Counted from the first letter of the stretch, positions 34,463 through 45,789 are shown. The stretch: DNA of 64,000 nucleotides from Polytrichum commune (GCA_950295325.1 OX485803.1:77637554-77701553), one strand, 5' to 3'. The notes: a model not told the origin generated them from the sequence alone. Numbers and translations are program-made.

Positions 34463-35356
34463 ATGATCCCTTTGTCCGATGTGTTTTTTTTTACAAACAC
34501 ACTTCAAAAGGGAGTGGATCTCTCAATCCTAACCAACCACAATAGGTGCAAGGAGAGCACCAACAGTAACACACCTATAACTAATTTAGTTTCCAAATCT
34601 ATCTCAATAACACCTTTATTCAAACTATTACTTATGCTCCATACACAAAATTGGCTGGTAATCCAATTGATGTCTATGAACCTCAATTTGCCCTGCAAAC
34701 CAACTAAAAAAGAGTTAGAGAAGGACTCTAAGTCCTCAACTACTTGTAAGAGGTTGATCTTAAAGAGACCTCATGAGACAAAGTAGACTAAAAATAAACA
34801 AGAAAACCAAAAGAGTGATGTTGGCAGTCCCCATCGCCCTATATATTGCTAAGAATTAATCTTAGCCCGTACAATGCAAGCTAGTCAGAACAACGCCAGC
34901 TGGTCCAAACATTCCTAGTTGGGACTCTATTTAATTTAACAACTATCCTTTAAAATTTACCTATATTAATTATTGCCTTAACAATTAACTCATACAACAT
35001 TTCAAAAACTCTATTCGAAACCTTTGTGCCTCCTTCTAGTTGTTGAATTTTCGAGCATACTTAGGCATTCACTTGGATGAATTGCAATGTTGAAACTTCC
35101 CATTCACATGATTGTGACATAAAGGCCATGGTCATGTGGGTTTGGTCACATTGGTGTGAGTAAGTTGGTTGGTGGGTGTTGTGGTGTAATGATTGTGAAG
35201 GTCCATGTTTGAAACTTTGTGAGATCCCTTATGAAGCTAATGTTACATGACAATGTTATCCCTTAATCGAGTCTAAATGGCAACATCCACCAACTACTTT
35301 TGTAATTCCTAGGTTTTGTTGAGGAAAAAAAAAAAAAAAAAATTTATGCTAAAATA
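34463..35356. other. AT-rich spacer
   Basis: No gene supported. A pure A run of about 18 bases lies at 35,323-35,341, next to the MULE terminus that follows. Confidence 0.35.
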
Positions 35357-35459
35357 CCACGGATATAAGGTATTATTGGTTGTATTACCAAATATTTCTC
35401 CTCCTTTAATACTTATATATTACTGCTCACCACTCACTACTCACATGATAGCACTCCCC
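35357..35459 (-). mobile_element. Isolated terminus of a second Mutator-like element of the same family
   Basis: Read on the minus strand from 35459: GGGGAGTGCTATCATGTGAG, then GTGAGYR heptads, then AAATATTTGGTAATA, and CCGTGG at 35,357. This matches the left end of the complete element at 39,317-39,433 (GGGGAGTGCTATCTTGTGAG, heptads, AAATATTTGGTATTA, CCGTGG). Its partner end was not found, so it is probably a relic. Confidence 0.7.
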
Positions 35460-35699
35460 TTGTCATGAATCACCTTATAATTCGACAATTTGAGTTCCAT
35501 CTCCACGGCTCATGGCCTTGACTATCGTAAGGCAGATGCTAAGATAACCCCCATAAGCTTTTTTTGGGTGGGTTATATTTCTTGGATCAGGCACATATCC
35601 CATGGGATGCAACCCTTGAGCAACTCAACAATTATTCTGTTTGAAAAGAATATGCTTGAACAAGAATATCAAGAGAATTTTTGTCCCCTTCACTTTGTA

Positions 35700-35830
35700 A
35701 TTGGCCATCTTGTTCATAAATCCTATATTGAGTGCACCCCACCTTCAAGACCTACGATCTAATATAGACACCCATTTTTGTTCATAAATAAGCAATTGAC
35801 TAGAGTTCCATCCCCAAAATTAACCATTGT
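35700..35830 (-). repeat. Family A repeat, partial copy 6
   Basis: Shares CCTATATTGAGTGCACCCCA, CCTTCAAGACCTA and AATAAGCAATTGACTAG with full copies. Both ends are missing. Confidence 0.6.
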
Positions 35831-36508
35831 TGGTTAATCTATAAATTGGAGGTAACACTATAAGTGTCCTAAGAAAATGACATTCCAGTGACTTTGAACA
35901 TGAACTTGACTAGTGTCAAAAATATCATAGTAGATATAGAATATATGTATTTTTTTAATGTCATTTCAATTAATGCTCCAATTTTACAAGTGCTCTCCAA
36001 GTGTAACAAAAAGAATTAGTTCTATAAAACACTATATTCGTTAAATTGAGACTTTCGCTTGTCTCAAATTAATATATGGACCACAACAACATGAAGTCGC
36101 CCAAAACTATATTGTTAACAATCTCAAATATATTATCAGTCCTAGTATCCCAAAATCAATCGTTGGCTAACATAAGCATATTGGGTAGAACACTTGACAT
36201 TAACTTCATCAACAAAAACACATTGGGTAGAGCACTTGAAAATTATATACACTACGACCTACATAGCATCATGTAATAAATGCAAATTTATTCAACCCTA
36301 CAATTAGGTCCCCCACATATTAATAAAATGAAGTTCATATTTGTTAGCAAATATTCTATATGGATATTCATCCAACCCCGAACAATATAGCGTTTTTAAG
36401 TTCAACCCAAACTCTACACCAATTTTGAAGAGCATACATACGACTAATATGTATCTACTAGTTACATGTGAAACTATAATCCTGATAACATAATCCTATG
36501 AATGTCTC
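35831..36508. other. AT-rich spacer
   Basis: No gene or repeat recognised. Short open frames only. Confidence 0.35.
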
Positions 36509-37480
36509 TGTTGCAACCCTTGTTAGCTCCCCTTAACTATATTGACCATTTTCATTTCTAGCAAGGGTCACGAGTGCTAACCCTTCACATTCCGCCATGC
36601 TAATGGTTAGCTCTTCCTACCCCAAACCTTATAGTTCATAAGAGGGGAACCAACCCTCTTACTTTGCTTTCGGGACTCACCCCTTCATCGGTAATCAATT
36701 CTTAGATGTGGATTTCCATACATGGAAGTCCAATATTATGTTCATCATCACATTTTCGGAGCAACACTATAACAATCTCAACCATACTAGGCAACTGTGC
36801 CCTCACATTGGGCCAAAACCCATGGAGGCCGTGCCGTTCAGCCTCGGGTGGGTGAGGCCACACCACCTTACCCATATAAGCCTCTAGGACTTTTGGCAGG
36901 GCCCCTACCCCACTGTCAAGAAATCATTTGTCTCTTTACCAAGAGTTGGGGCCAAGTAGACATTTTCCCTTAGCCGCTGGGACTAGAAGCCCCTAGCAGC
37001 TTCAAACCATCATAACTTCCTTATGTGATCTCTAATGCTAACAAACGACCACTCCATATTCATCTACGCTTCACGTAGATGCCGATGGATTCCTCACTTG
37101 TATCATTTTGGCAAGTATTGAGGAAGTTATGCCTGTTCAAACCTTGGCAGTCCCCGGAGCCACTTCCAGGCCACTGCTGTACTAGGGCCCTGTCCCTGGA
37201 CAACGCCCCACTCAAATTGCCATATCTCCTAGATCACACCTCCGATTAGGGTGTTCTTGAGCATTCTAGAATCGACAAGCCATAAGCTACGCATAGCTTA
37301 TGGCCTTACCCTCGTGCCTCCTAGTCTCCATGGGTGGGAGGCGTTCCCAATGCCCAGGGCCCTTACCCACACTAGGATCACTTGGGCCTTCTCACCAACG
37401 GCGCCACAAGTCCCGGGTGTCACTCCGGGGTCCCCCTTATGCCCATGATGTTTCGGGCATTCCCCATGGAGAGGTGGTTT
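36509..37480 (-). repeat. Diverged solo LTR of the chromovirus family
   Basis: About 972 bp collinear with the 975-bp LTRs at 50,790 and 56,945 (same plus-strand reading direction, so minus-sense): begins TGTTGCAACCCTTGTTAGC and ends near CCCCATGGAGAGGTGG. It shares blocks such as CATAACTTCCTTATGTGAT and ACTTGGGCCTTCTCACCAAC. It has many substitutions, so it is older. There is no internal region. Its right edge lies against the 3' end of the DUF7869-like gene, and the last bases are too diverged to fix a target duplication. Confidence 0.85.
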
Positions 37481-37485
37481 GCTTC

Positions 37486-39316
37486 TTATGTGATCCGAGC
37501 AAGGTTGTCTTTTGCAAAAGTTATGTAGTTTTGGGGGATGGACATTGATCCACTATGATTTTTCTGTAGTTTCCATGCTATAAATATGGAATCTATATCT
37601 ATCCAAGATGGATCGTACTTAGAATCCACCTTCCACCAAAAGTTAGAGTTTGTATCCCAGCGCGTGTAATGCCGAATCACATCTTCATTCCGTGTTGTCG
37701 GTCGGTAGTATTTCACCTGAATCAATAAAAAATGAGGCTGGAAGTTTGGTTTAAACAAAGTCTTTGTCACCCACACTGGCTTTGCATATCTCTCATCTCC
37801 AAGACACAAAATGAGTATATAATTTTCATAACAATCCACTGCAATGTGGAAAGATGGTGGGGGACGGTTACTAGCAGGTCCGACGTAATGGTTGTCCACA
37901 TCAAACTGCTCACGAACCTCTCAATTTCCCAAAAGACTAGCCTCCGAAGCTTGTACATCGACACATGTTTGTGGCCAAAATCCATGCCTCAAAGTAAGGG
38001 GGTAATCTTGGTGAAGGACTGCCAAGGCGGCACGAATATGTGACCAATACTGGATCCAATTCTTGTAAGGATGGTAACATGATCCACCAACATATGCTAT
38101 CTTCAAATTTTCCCAATATTGTATGAAGCATGATATGCCTTTTACAATATCTTCCAAATTCTTCATGAGTATTGGCTTACAAGGCCTAGGCTCCCCGTCC
38201 GATAACATCGTCTTTCCATCCGCATCAACGCGCCACACAAGGAGACCCTCCGGCGGGCTCCAGTCTTGTGTCATGCACAACAACTTGTATTGCATGACAG
38301 TGACACCATCATCACGTATGTAGAATTGGAATTGTTGTACCTTCGTGTGCCCAATCAATCGGTGAGCTCCACTTTGAATATACGGTTTTATAGATGTTTT
38401 GATGTCGGACACCTCCTCGATCATATGGGGGATGACGGGAACGTTATCCAAATCCATGTACGATTTCATCAACAATGGGATTGTTGGAAAATCCTCCTCT
38501 CGCAACTTCATGCTCCACCACCCAAAAGATGTATCAATATCATCGTGCGTGTGGCCTACCAAAAGAAAGGACACAAACACTTCCTTGAAAATGTCTTTCG
38601 CAACTAACAACTACCAATATGCAAAAACATATCTACTTTTATTGTGCTTGGCACAGTTGTCCAATTGGACACGCATAGTGGGGGGGCAATTTCATGGCAA
38701 ATACAGGTTCACTAGGTGGCTCCGGCAACGAATGCATGCATATGTCTTTTCCATCCAACACCGCTTCATATAGAGGTGTTGATCCCGTGTTTTCAAATAA
38801 CAATATTGAAGAATAAAACAATGATTTCTCTAAATTACGTAAAAGCCTTGCAAATGACCCTATCGTGTGGTTTGAGTCCACCGGATACAAATCGAGAACA
38901 TAATGAATAAACTTGACATCACCGTGTCCATGTGTAACCATTCTTGCAATGCCAACCAAAGGGATTAATGTTCATCTATAAATAATCCAATTTGTGTACA
39001 TCTATGTCCCCAAGTACAACACGGAGAAACCAAAGTTGCGTTTAAGGTATGCGATGAAATTGTTTCCAAATTCACTTATAACCAACACATGTAGCTTAAA
39101 AAACCCATATGTTGCTTTGATTCGATTTGCAAAATATGGTGAGGTTGTTTTGGCATGGTCCATTTTATCATGGATGACCATAAAGACCTCCAATGGCCTC
39201 GAAATGGACAAGGCTCTATTTGTGTAATAATCATTATGGTGTGCCTCTTACATGTCCACATGCTTGAAGTAGTTCAATTGATGTGCAACATAGGATTTGG
39301 TACCCAACGTGTGTGC
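37486..39316 (-). pseudogene. DUF7869-like protein, C-terminal half (interrupted by MULE)
   Basis: Continuation of the minus-strand gene whose first part is at 46,894-45,780. Motifs in order: FMVIHDKMDHAKTTS (about 39,190), GHGDVKFIHYVLDLYP (38,920), LDNCAKHNKSRYVFAYW (38,660-38,610), FLLVGHTHDDIDTSFG (38,570), WSPPEGLLVW, GEPRPCKPILMK, then a C-terminal domain with IQVKYYRPTTRNEDVIRHYT. The HDKMDH, DNC..N and GHTHDDID motifs are those of a widespread family I know as DUF7869, probably mobile-element-related, with metal-binding Asp/His residues suggesting a nuclease-type fold (inference). It is broken by a frame change at the 7-G run 38,680-38,686, stops near 39,250 and 38,612, and a solo LTR at its 3' edge. 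Confidence 0.75.
39307..39316. repeat. 10-bp target-site duplication, left copy
   Basis: ACGTGTGTGC, repeated exactly at 45780-45789 on the other side of the Mutator-like element. Mutator-like elements typically make 9-11-bp duplications. Confidence 0.9.
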
Positions 39317-40194
39317 GGGGAGTGCTATCTTGTGAGCAGTGAGCAGTGAGCGGTGAGCGATGAGCGGTAATTTGTGAGCTGTGAAGAAAACAAAATATTT
39401 GGTATTAGGACCCCTAGTATCCTATAACCGTGGCCTGAAGAAATAATTTTTAGGGTTTAATAATAAGAAGGTTGGGGAGGACAAACAATATGAATGCTAG
39501 ATTGCAAGTAGTGAGCAATGAAAAATACCAATATGTACATGACTCGGGGTTGCTAGTATGTGAGCATGCGAGTGTGAACCTGTGAGCCTTCAATTTTTTC
39601 CCGGTTATGGTTTGTAAATCCGTTGGGGGCCTATGATTGTGGAATTACATGTAAGGGTCTATAGTCCAAATGAACAACAAATGAGAATGTTGCTATAACA
39701 ATTTTGTATAAAAAATGAACTAATATACATTCAACTGTTGAGATAATAATAATGTAATTGGAGACAATGTGTAAGCAAATTCATGTTGAAAACAAGTGTA
39801 GCATGTTAGAATGTCTCACTATAATACACATCAATGTAAAATTTGAATACATCATAACACCATCATGAGGGTGACATTTACGAAGTGCAAAACATAAAGA
39901 ACAACAAAAGTGAATTGTAGATATAAATCGGGTAGTAGGTTTAAATTGTTGAAGTTCTTGGAAATCAAATATAAAAAATAAAAAATAGTGGGCACATGAT
40001 CCATACCATCTGGAAGATAGTTGATGGACACATGCATATTAGCCACAGTAGCATCAAAGAGCTTCTCGGTCTCAATAGCCAACTGCCAAATACAAAATAA
40101 AGATTAGAAAAATTGAATGATTGAAAAAATATTTTTTTTTCAAAAAACATAGACAAAAAATTATCACCTGAGCCCACCAAGTAGCTTTATCAAG

Positions 40195-41599
40195 TCACTT
40201 AGGAAACTCTATATCATTGAATTTTGGTTTCAGAAACTTGAGAGCCTCACGAAGAGTAGATGAACTGTTCCACCTCTCAAGCCACTTAATCTTCATAGAT
40301 GTATCCATTGCCGAAGTTGCTAACATCCAAAGTTTTTTTTTAATCATCTCAGGATTCTCATCGTGAGTTTCATAATGAGACTTCACCTGCTTTAAGAACA
40401 TAGGAGAATGTCTAGGATCTGCAATGGAAAGTTGTTTCTTTAGTTCCAAATGGGAAGTCAATCCCACCCTCTCCACAGCTTTGGAAACAAATTCATCCAC
40501 TGCACTTGAAAGTCCAATGTGTAGAATCAGGGTATTTCTCATAAAATTTCCTTTGAGCAGTAGCAACAACATCTCCCAACTCTTGCTACACCAAGGAAAA
40601 AACATATAAGAGTATGATAAATCACACATAATAAAAATAAGATGTAATAAAACATATAGTTATAGAATTTAAAATAAAAAGAAAAAAAATATACAAGAAA
40701 AAAAAACTAATACTTTAGAAAAATAACCTAATATAGAAATTCATTAAGAGCTTCAATAGTCAAAGGAAACCAAGTTCTATATTTGGATTTTTGTTTGGCA
40801 TCAGTGGCAGTAAGATCTTCTTTGGAGACAACTTTTAAAAAATATGAAAGTGGTTGTCCAGCAATGCTTTAAATGCGGCAAAGCTTATGAACAAGATTCG
40901 TACAAACATGGGATTTTTAGTTCCTCATGACAAAATAAAACAACCAATGATAAGCCACGGAAAACAAATATACAATAAAAAAAATAAACTTAAAAGAAAA
41001 CCAAACGAACCAAACAAATAAAAAGAGATGAATGAAAAAATTACCACTTCATGTAAAGCTGCCAACATGGTTGCAATATCTCCCTTGACGTCCAAAATAA
41101 TACTTTCAACAGCATAATGTCAAGCATAATTATGTGTATGATCTCGATTAATAATGGGCAACCATGTTTGCAAACGGTGGTTTCCATCCCACATCATAAA
41201 CATTTTGCGAGAGAAAACTTGAAGGTCCTCATCAGTTTGCAATATTTTTTCAAAGGCATCATTTGTCCGTACCCAATTTTCACTCTATGATTCAATGATA
41301 CTATCGGTAACATCTATTGTTTTTCCCTCATTGTTTTCCAAGGCCACGTAAAAAACCCCGTTGCCCTTTATATAACCACAAACAACAAAATGTGCAGCTA
41401 GGTTCATAACGTTATTTTTCAAAAAAGACCTAACAACAGGTAATGCAACCATTCGACATAGTGGAATGTTGAATTTTAATTTTGCCCTTGGTTGATACCT
41501 CAACCGTTCAAGACGGGAAGATGTGTTGACAGTTTATTTTTTAAAAAATGCATGCAATTGCAATTCCAATTGATCTTTAGAAAGATGTACAATTTCCAT
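40195..41599 (-). pseudogene. MULE-borne gene with DGNHR motif, decayed
   Basis: Minus-strand gene remnant starting at ATG 41599 (MEIVHLSKDQLELQLHAFF). After an early stop, 41,503-41,130 reads PRAKLKFNIPLCRMVALPVV, NNVMNLAAHFVVCGYIKG, TIDVTDSIIES, then after a further stop NWVRTNDAFEKILQTDEDLQ and MFMMWDGNHRLQTWLPIINR (41,200-41,150). The DGNHR element resembles the DGHHR-type motif of ParB/sulfiredoxin-fold proteins (inference). AT-rich gaps near 41,040-40,640 look like introns. A last open block 40,629-40,195 includes VERVGLTSHLELKKQLSIAD and MKIKWLERWNSSSTLREALK. I do not know a named family. At least two stops break it. Whether it is an accessory gene of the MULE or a captured host gene is open. 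Confidence 0.55.
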
Positions 41600-41774
41600 A
41601 TCTAAATCACAAAAATATCGTCCATATGAAAGATAAAACTAAATTAAAAGAAATATATACATATGAAAGAAATCACATATACAAACTAAAATAATATGCA
41701 AAAATATTTATGAAAGTGAGAATATATATAAGGAAAAACCACATATATAAGAGAATCTGAAATTTCAATAAGGA

Positions 41775-42660
41775 TGGCCGTTAACGGCCACCCTTGTTGG
41801 AGGAAAAAAATGAAGGAAATGAGTGTATACATGAAGAAAGATACATATATAGAAAATAATATGAAATTTTAATAAAGATGTAAATGAGTGTATATATGAA
41901 AAAAATACATATATACAAAATAATATGAAATTTTAATAAGGGTGGAAATGAGTGTATATATGAAAAAATAAACACATATACCAATAAATCTGAGATGCAA
42001 CCAAGGGTGGCCGTTAACGGCCACACTTTTAGATGGAACAGGCATAAGAAATATATGTATATATGTGATTTTATTTCAAAGAAATTATGTTGTTAAATGA
42101 AGACTGAAACCCAAGAAGGGGTACCATAAGAAAGTAGAAATTAGCATCATAAAAAGGGTGGCCGTTGACGGCCACCCTAAACTACAACACAGAAGTTGGC
42201 ATCATAAAAAGGGTGGCCGTTAACGGCCACACTTTAAGATGGAACAGACATTAGAAATATATGTATATATGTGCTTTTATTTCCAAGAAATTTTGTTGTT
42301 AAATGAAGACTGAAATCCAAGAAGGGGTACCCTAACCTAGAAAATAGAAGTCAGCATCATACAAAGGGTGGCCGTTGACGGCCACCCTAAACTAGAACAC
42401 AGAAGTTGGCATCATAAAAATGGTGGCTGTTAACGGCGACACTTTTAGATGGAACAACCATAAGAAATATATGTATATATGTGATTTTATTTCAAAGAAA
42501 TTATGTTGTTAAATGGAGACAAAAACCCAAGAACGGGTACCCTAAACTAGAAAATAGAAGTTAGCATCATACAAAGGTTCGCCGTTGACGGCCACCCTAA
42601 ACTAGAACATAGAAGTTGGCGTCATAAAAAAGGTGGCCGTGAACGGCTACCAATTTGGAA
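41775..42660. repeat. Array of eight GGTGGCCGTTAACGGCCACC-type palindromes in roughly 207-bp tandem units
   Basis: Palindromic cores lie near 41,775, 42,008, 42,161, 42,212, 42,367, 42,423, 42,578 and 42,633 in variants such as GGCCGTTAACGGCC and GGCCGTTGACGGCC. From about 42,004 they sit in tandem units of about 207 bp that also share ATATATGTATATATGTG, AAATGAAGACTGAAACCCAA and AGAAGTTGGCATCATA. The array lies inside the MULE between its two genes. It could be bidirectional promoter or transposase-binding sequence (inference). Confidence 0.85.
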
Positions 42661-43536
42661 GAGAAATACACCTTGATTTGAGTCACTTCCGGAGTTGCTA
42701 CAACGTTTTCAAATATTCTAATTTATTTCCGAAAAAAAATCAAGTGCATAGATTATAGCCTTGCCATTCACTCTAATTTTTTTCAGAATTTTTGGAGATG
42801 ATATCAATTTTACATAAATCGCCAAAGTCTACTGAAATTAATATGATTAGATTTTCTGCATAAAATCTTCATTTTTTGAAGATTTTAGAAGAATCTAAGA
42901 TGCTCTAATTGTTTATTGGCTCTAAAACATGCAAAACAAAATCATTTTGTTCATGCTATATACCGTTGGAATCGTATTCTCGGCGTACACAATATAGTAT
43001 ACATTACATACCTCCAAATTTATTTTTATTTTAAAGTTATTTTCTTACGATTTCGTTCGTACAACCTACTTCCATCTCCGCCTCAGAAGACTATTCTTCT
43101 TTTTCGTATTGTGTGGTGTATTTCTCCATGGTTGCACGTGAGCGTACATGTCTTTTCCATTGGTCTACGAGCTTGGATAAGATGACCCAAAAATATATCA
43201 AACCATCCTTGCAGTTTCAACAGAAGTAACTATGCAAGGATTACAAAGACGCGAAAACAATGAACGATGCCGAGACTAAGTATCATGTGATTCGTTCCTG
43301 GTGGTTGTCATCCGGATCTGCCTCGGAAGAAAGCATCATTGGCCTTTCAGAGTGGATGGGTTTTTAGCACTTTCGTTACAGACAATGGGGTGGTCATATG
43401 TTATTTGTAAGTACATATCAAAATTCAATATTCAATGTCATTCATTTTTCTTCCATTATTATATATATATTATATTTTTATTATCCTCATATTTGTGTGT
43501 TGTTCATAGGATATAATAACAAAATAACGTGCGGAA

Positions 43537-44876
43537 ATGCCAACATGCAACCTTGCAGAGACTGTACACAAAAAATGGCTCCAACAGTCCGGCAACAAGA
43601 TGACTTGTTTATATGAAGCTACAGTGGATGACATGATCCGTGCCTTCATGCAAATTGCAAATTACCGGTCATGGTTGAAAGGGGGTCTGATGGTAAAGGT
43701 CTTGATTCGGCATCATTGAAACTCAAAGCGACTGCCAGGTATGGAGATCCAAAAATGTTGGTTGATGCCATGTAGTCTTATCTAGGGGCAGAAGACGTCA
43801 ACACTAGAGATTGTGCATTGGAAGGGTCAGAACTCTTTGGTTCCACCAAACGCAAACTCATCCTATCACCGGGTGTTGATTGTGACTCTCATCGACCCGA
43901 CAAAGTGAACTATTTCATTTCTCGTTCCAACACCCGAGCAACTCGTCAATGCATAGAGGAATCATTGAATTTTGGAATTCATGGTGTGGCTCATATTACA
44001 TCTGTATTAGAGACTGATTGTTTTGTTTCTAAGTGGCACATTTGCAAGATTGCCACCCAACTCAGCCAAACGATGTTGGGTACTGCAGGCCATTATAGGG
44101 ACTATGTACAATACCAAAGTCGGGATTGGGAAACATGGCACACATGCTCCAACATACAAAGAGCTCATGAAGGAATTTTTCTCTCCCAACAATATGGAGT
44201 ATGAATTTTGGTTTTGCCTTGATGATATTAAGCATTGTGTGAGTGGCAGTATGAAGAAATATGTGTTGGATTGGCCTATAGTACCCAACACGTGGCCGGT
44301 GAAGATAGGTACCAATCTATCGAGAGAGGAGGTTCTGGCACTTAAAGATGCTGAATTTCAACTACAGTAGAGGGAGGTATTGTTCCTTCGTCATAGGCTT
44401 TCAACAATCGCAACTCTTCCAAACCCTCGCTCGTATTTTTGTATGCCACCAAACCCGGACGTCCACTCTACATTCAAGTTTGGGAAGACAGTGCGTCGTA
44501 ATCCAACGGCACCGCTGGCGGATCACAAAAACAAATGGGAAAGCACCGGACTCATGGAAGATTACTATGTGGTTGGGGTCACTGTCATTCCATATCCAGG
44601 CTTTGGAGTGATAATCAACATTGTCTCCAAGCAGGATATCACCTACCATGTTACAATAGGCGACATCCCGCATTGCACATGTCCGGATTTCACGAAAATG
44701 TCATCTCATGCATCGGGAAAAAAAGGAAAATGGGGTATTGTAAACATCTTTATTATGTGTTTAGATTTTTGTGCAAGGTGGATTACAAGAATGACAAGTT
44801 CATTCATGCACCTACATATACATATAATGAGGTCATGCAACTACTTGAACTTACTGATATTGTAAAATGTGAGTAG
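43537..44876 (+). pseudogene. MULE protein with SWIM zinc finger, decayed
   Basis: Plus-strand remnant. It begins around MPTCNLAETVHKKWLQQSG (43,537), then LYEATVDDMIRAFMQIANY, KATARYGDPKMLVDAM-stop (TAG near 43,773), EGSELFGSTKRKLILSPG (43,818), SHRPDKVNYF. It continues in shifted frames with MKEFFSPNNMEYEFWFCLDD (44,168), NPDVHSTFKFGKTVRRNPTA (44,454) and a SWIM finger: TYHVTIGDIPHCTCPDF (44,641), then in another frame YCKHLYYVFRFLCKVDY (44,738), ending LLELTDIVKCE at 44,876. C-x-C and C-x-H ligands are present, but the finger is split by a frameshift near the GGGG run at 44,733. SWIM domains bind DNA or protein and are typical of MURA-type transposases. At least one stop and two frameshifts make it a pseudogene as sequenced. 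Confidence 0.7.
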
Positions 44877-45690
44877 TATTGCAAGTGTTATATTAAGCAA
44901 CATATATTTGAATGTCAATAAATGGCAGATTTTGGTTTGGATTATTATAACAAAAATTAGTTATGGACTGAAAGTCTTTCAAATGATTCAGTAACTTCAA
45001 TTCTATTTAGACTACGACCCAACCGTGAGCGGTTTGATTGAATCACACAGATAAATAATAACAAGTTTCTAAAAATAAAAAATAATCGACAAGATTCTAC
45101 GTACATCCGCGTAGTAACCTCTTCTTGGTATCCGCCTATAGATTATTCCTACTTTATCATTAGGTCAATTTGGGATAGCACTAGTCAATGTAACCAATCG
45201 GATTCGAACCCGGGTTGATCCAAACCAACCAGTCTCTTACACAACTCGCATCTACAGGCGGATGTCTCAAAACCTAGTAGCTACCTACATATTGACTATT
45301 TCTAATATCTAATTTCCTTGCTTTTGTAGATTGTGGGCCTTAACTTAGCCCGTAAGCGGTTTGAGTGGTTCACAATTATGACACCTACATATACGTATAA
45401 TGAGGTTATGCATCTACTTGAACTTGTTGGTGTTGTGAAATGTGAGTAGTTGTACAAGTGTGGGTTGTAACTACATGTATAAGGATGTCAATAAATGACG
45501 TGTATTGGTTTGGATTATTATAATAAAAATCAGCAATGGATTGAAAGTGTTTAAAATGATCCATGGCAATAGGGTCCTTTCACGTGTACTTCATTTAAAA
45601 TACTGGCAATTTACAATTGAAAATATGCAATTAATTTGTCAAAATTATGGTTATGTACCCTAAACCCGTATGTCTTTACTAAATTTGGAG
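44877..45690. repeat. Duplicated 3' end of the SWIM gene around an inserted segment
   Basis: The last coding block and 3' flank of the SWIM gene (44,807-44,990: CACCTACATATACATATAAT, GAGGTCATGCAACTACTTGA) recur at 45,376-45,570 (CACCTACATATACGTATAAT, GAGGTTATGCATCTACTTGA). Between them, 44,991-45,375 holds unrelated sequence, which on the minus strand includes CCGGGTTCGAATCCGATTG near 45,215, a perfect B-box-like match (GGTTCGAATCC). This suggests a tRNA-derived SINE-like insertion or a decayed tRNA-like sequence. Confidence 0.6.
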
Positions 45691-45779
45691 TCATTGCTCA
45701 TATGTTACTGCTCATTGCTCATGTGTTACTGCTCACCGCTCACCGCTCACTGCTCATCGCTCATAAGATAGCTTCCCTC

Positions 45780-45789
45780 ACGTGTGTGC
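45780..45789. repeat. 10-bp target-site duplication, right copy
   Basis: ACGTGTGTGC directly after the right MULE terminus GATAGCTTCCCTC. Identical to 39307-39316. Confidence 0.9.

Larger units (their letters stand above)
39317..45779. mobile_element. Complete Mutator-like element (MULE), 6463 bp
   Basis: Terminal inverted repeats: left GGGGAGTGCTATCTTGTGAG, right (reverse complement) GAGGGAAGCTATCTTATGAG, each followed by tandem GTGAGCR/ATGAGCR heptads (39,329-39,368; 45,690-45,765). Flanked by the 10-bp duplication ACGTGTGTGC. Inside are a decayed minus-strand gene (41,600-40,195), an array of palindromes (41,775-42,650) and a decayed plus-strand gene with a SWIM zinc finger (43,537-44,876). 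SWIM fingers are a standard C-terminal feature of MULE transposases. The insertion splits a DUF7869-like gene and the gene reads in one frame when the element and one duplication copy are ignored. Confidence 0.85.

Noticed and set aside
35357-39433. A 4-kb transposon with ends at 35,357 and 39,433
   Set aside because: The two segments are inverted copies, but the terminal GGGGAGTGCTATC faces outward from a different element: the 39,317 end pairs with 45,779 and shares a 10-bp duplication with it, so 35,459 is an orphan end.
41775-42660. Regularly spaced palindromes resembling a CRISPR array
   Set aside because: Units of about 207 bp are themselves repeated, there are no unique spacers, the genome is a plant's, and the array lies inside a transposon.
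45205-45225. A tRNA gene on the minus strand
   Set aside because: There is a perfect B box, but no acceptor stem, anticodon arm or convincing A box; recorded only as a tRNA-like or SINE-like segment.
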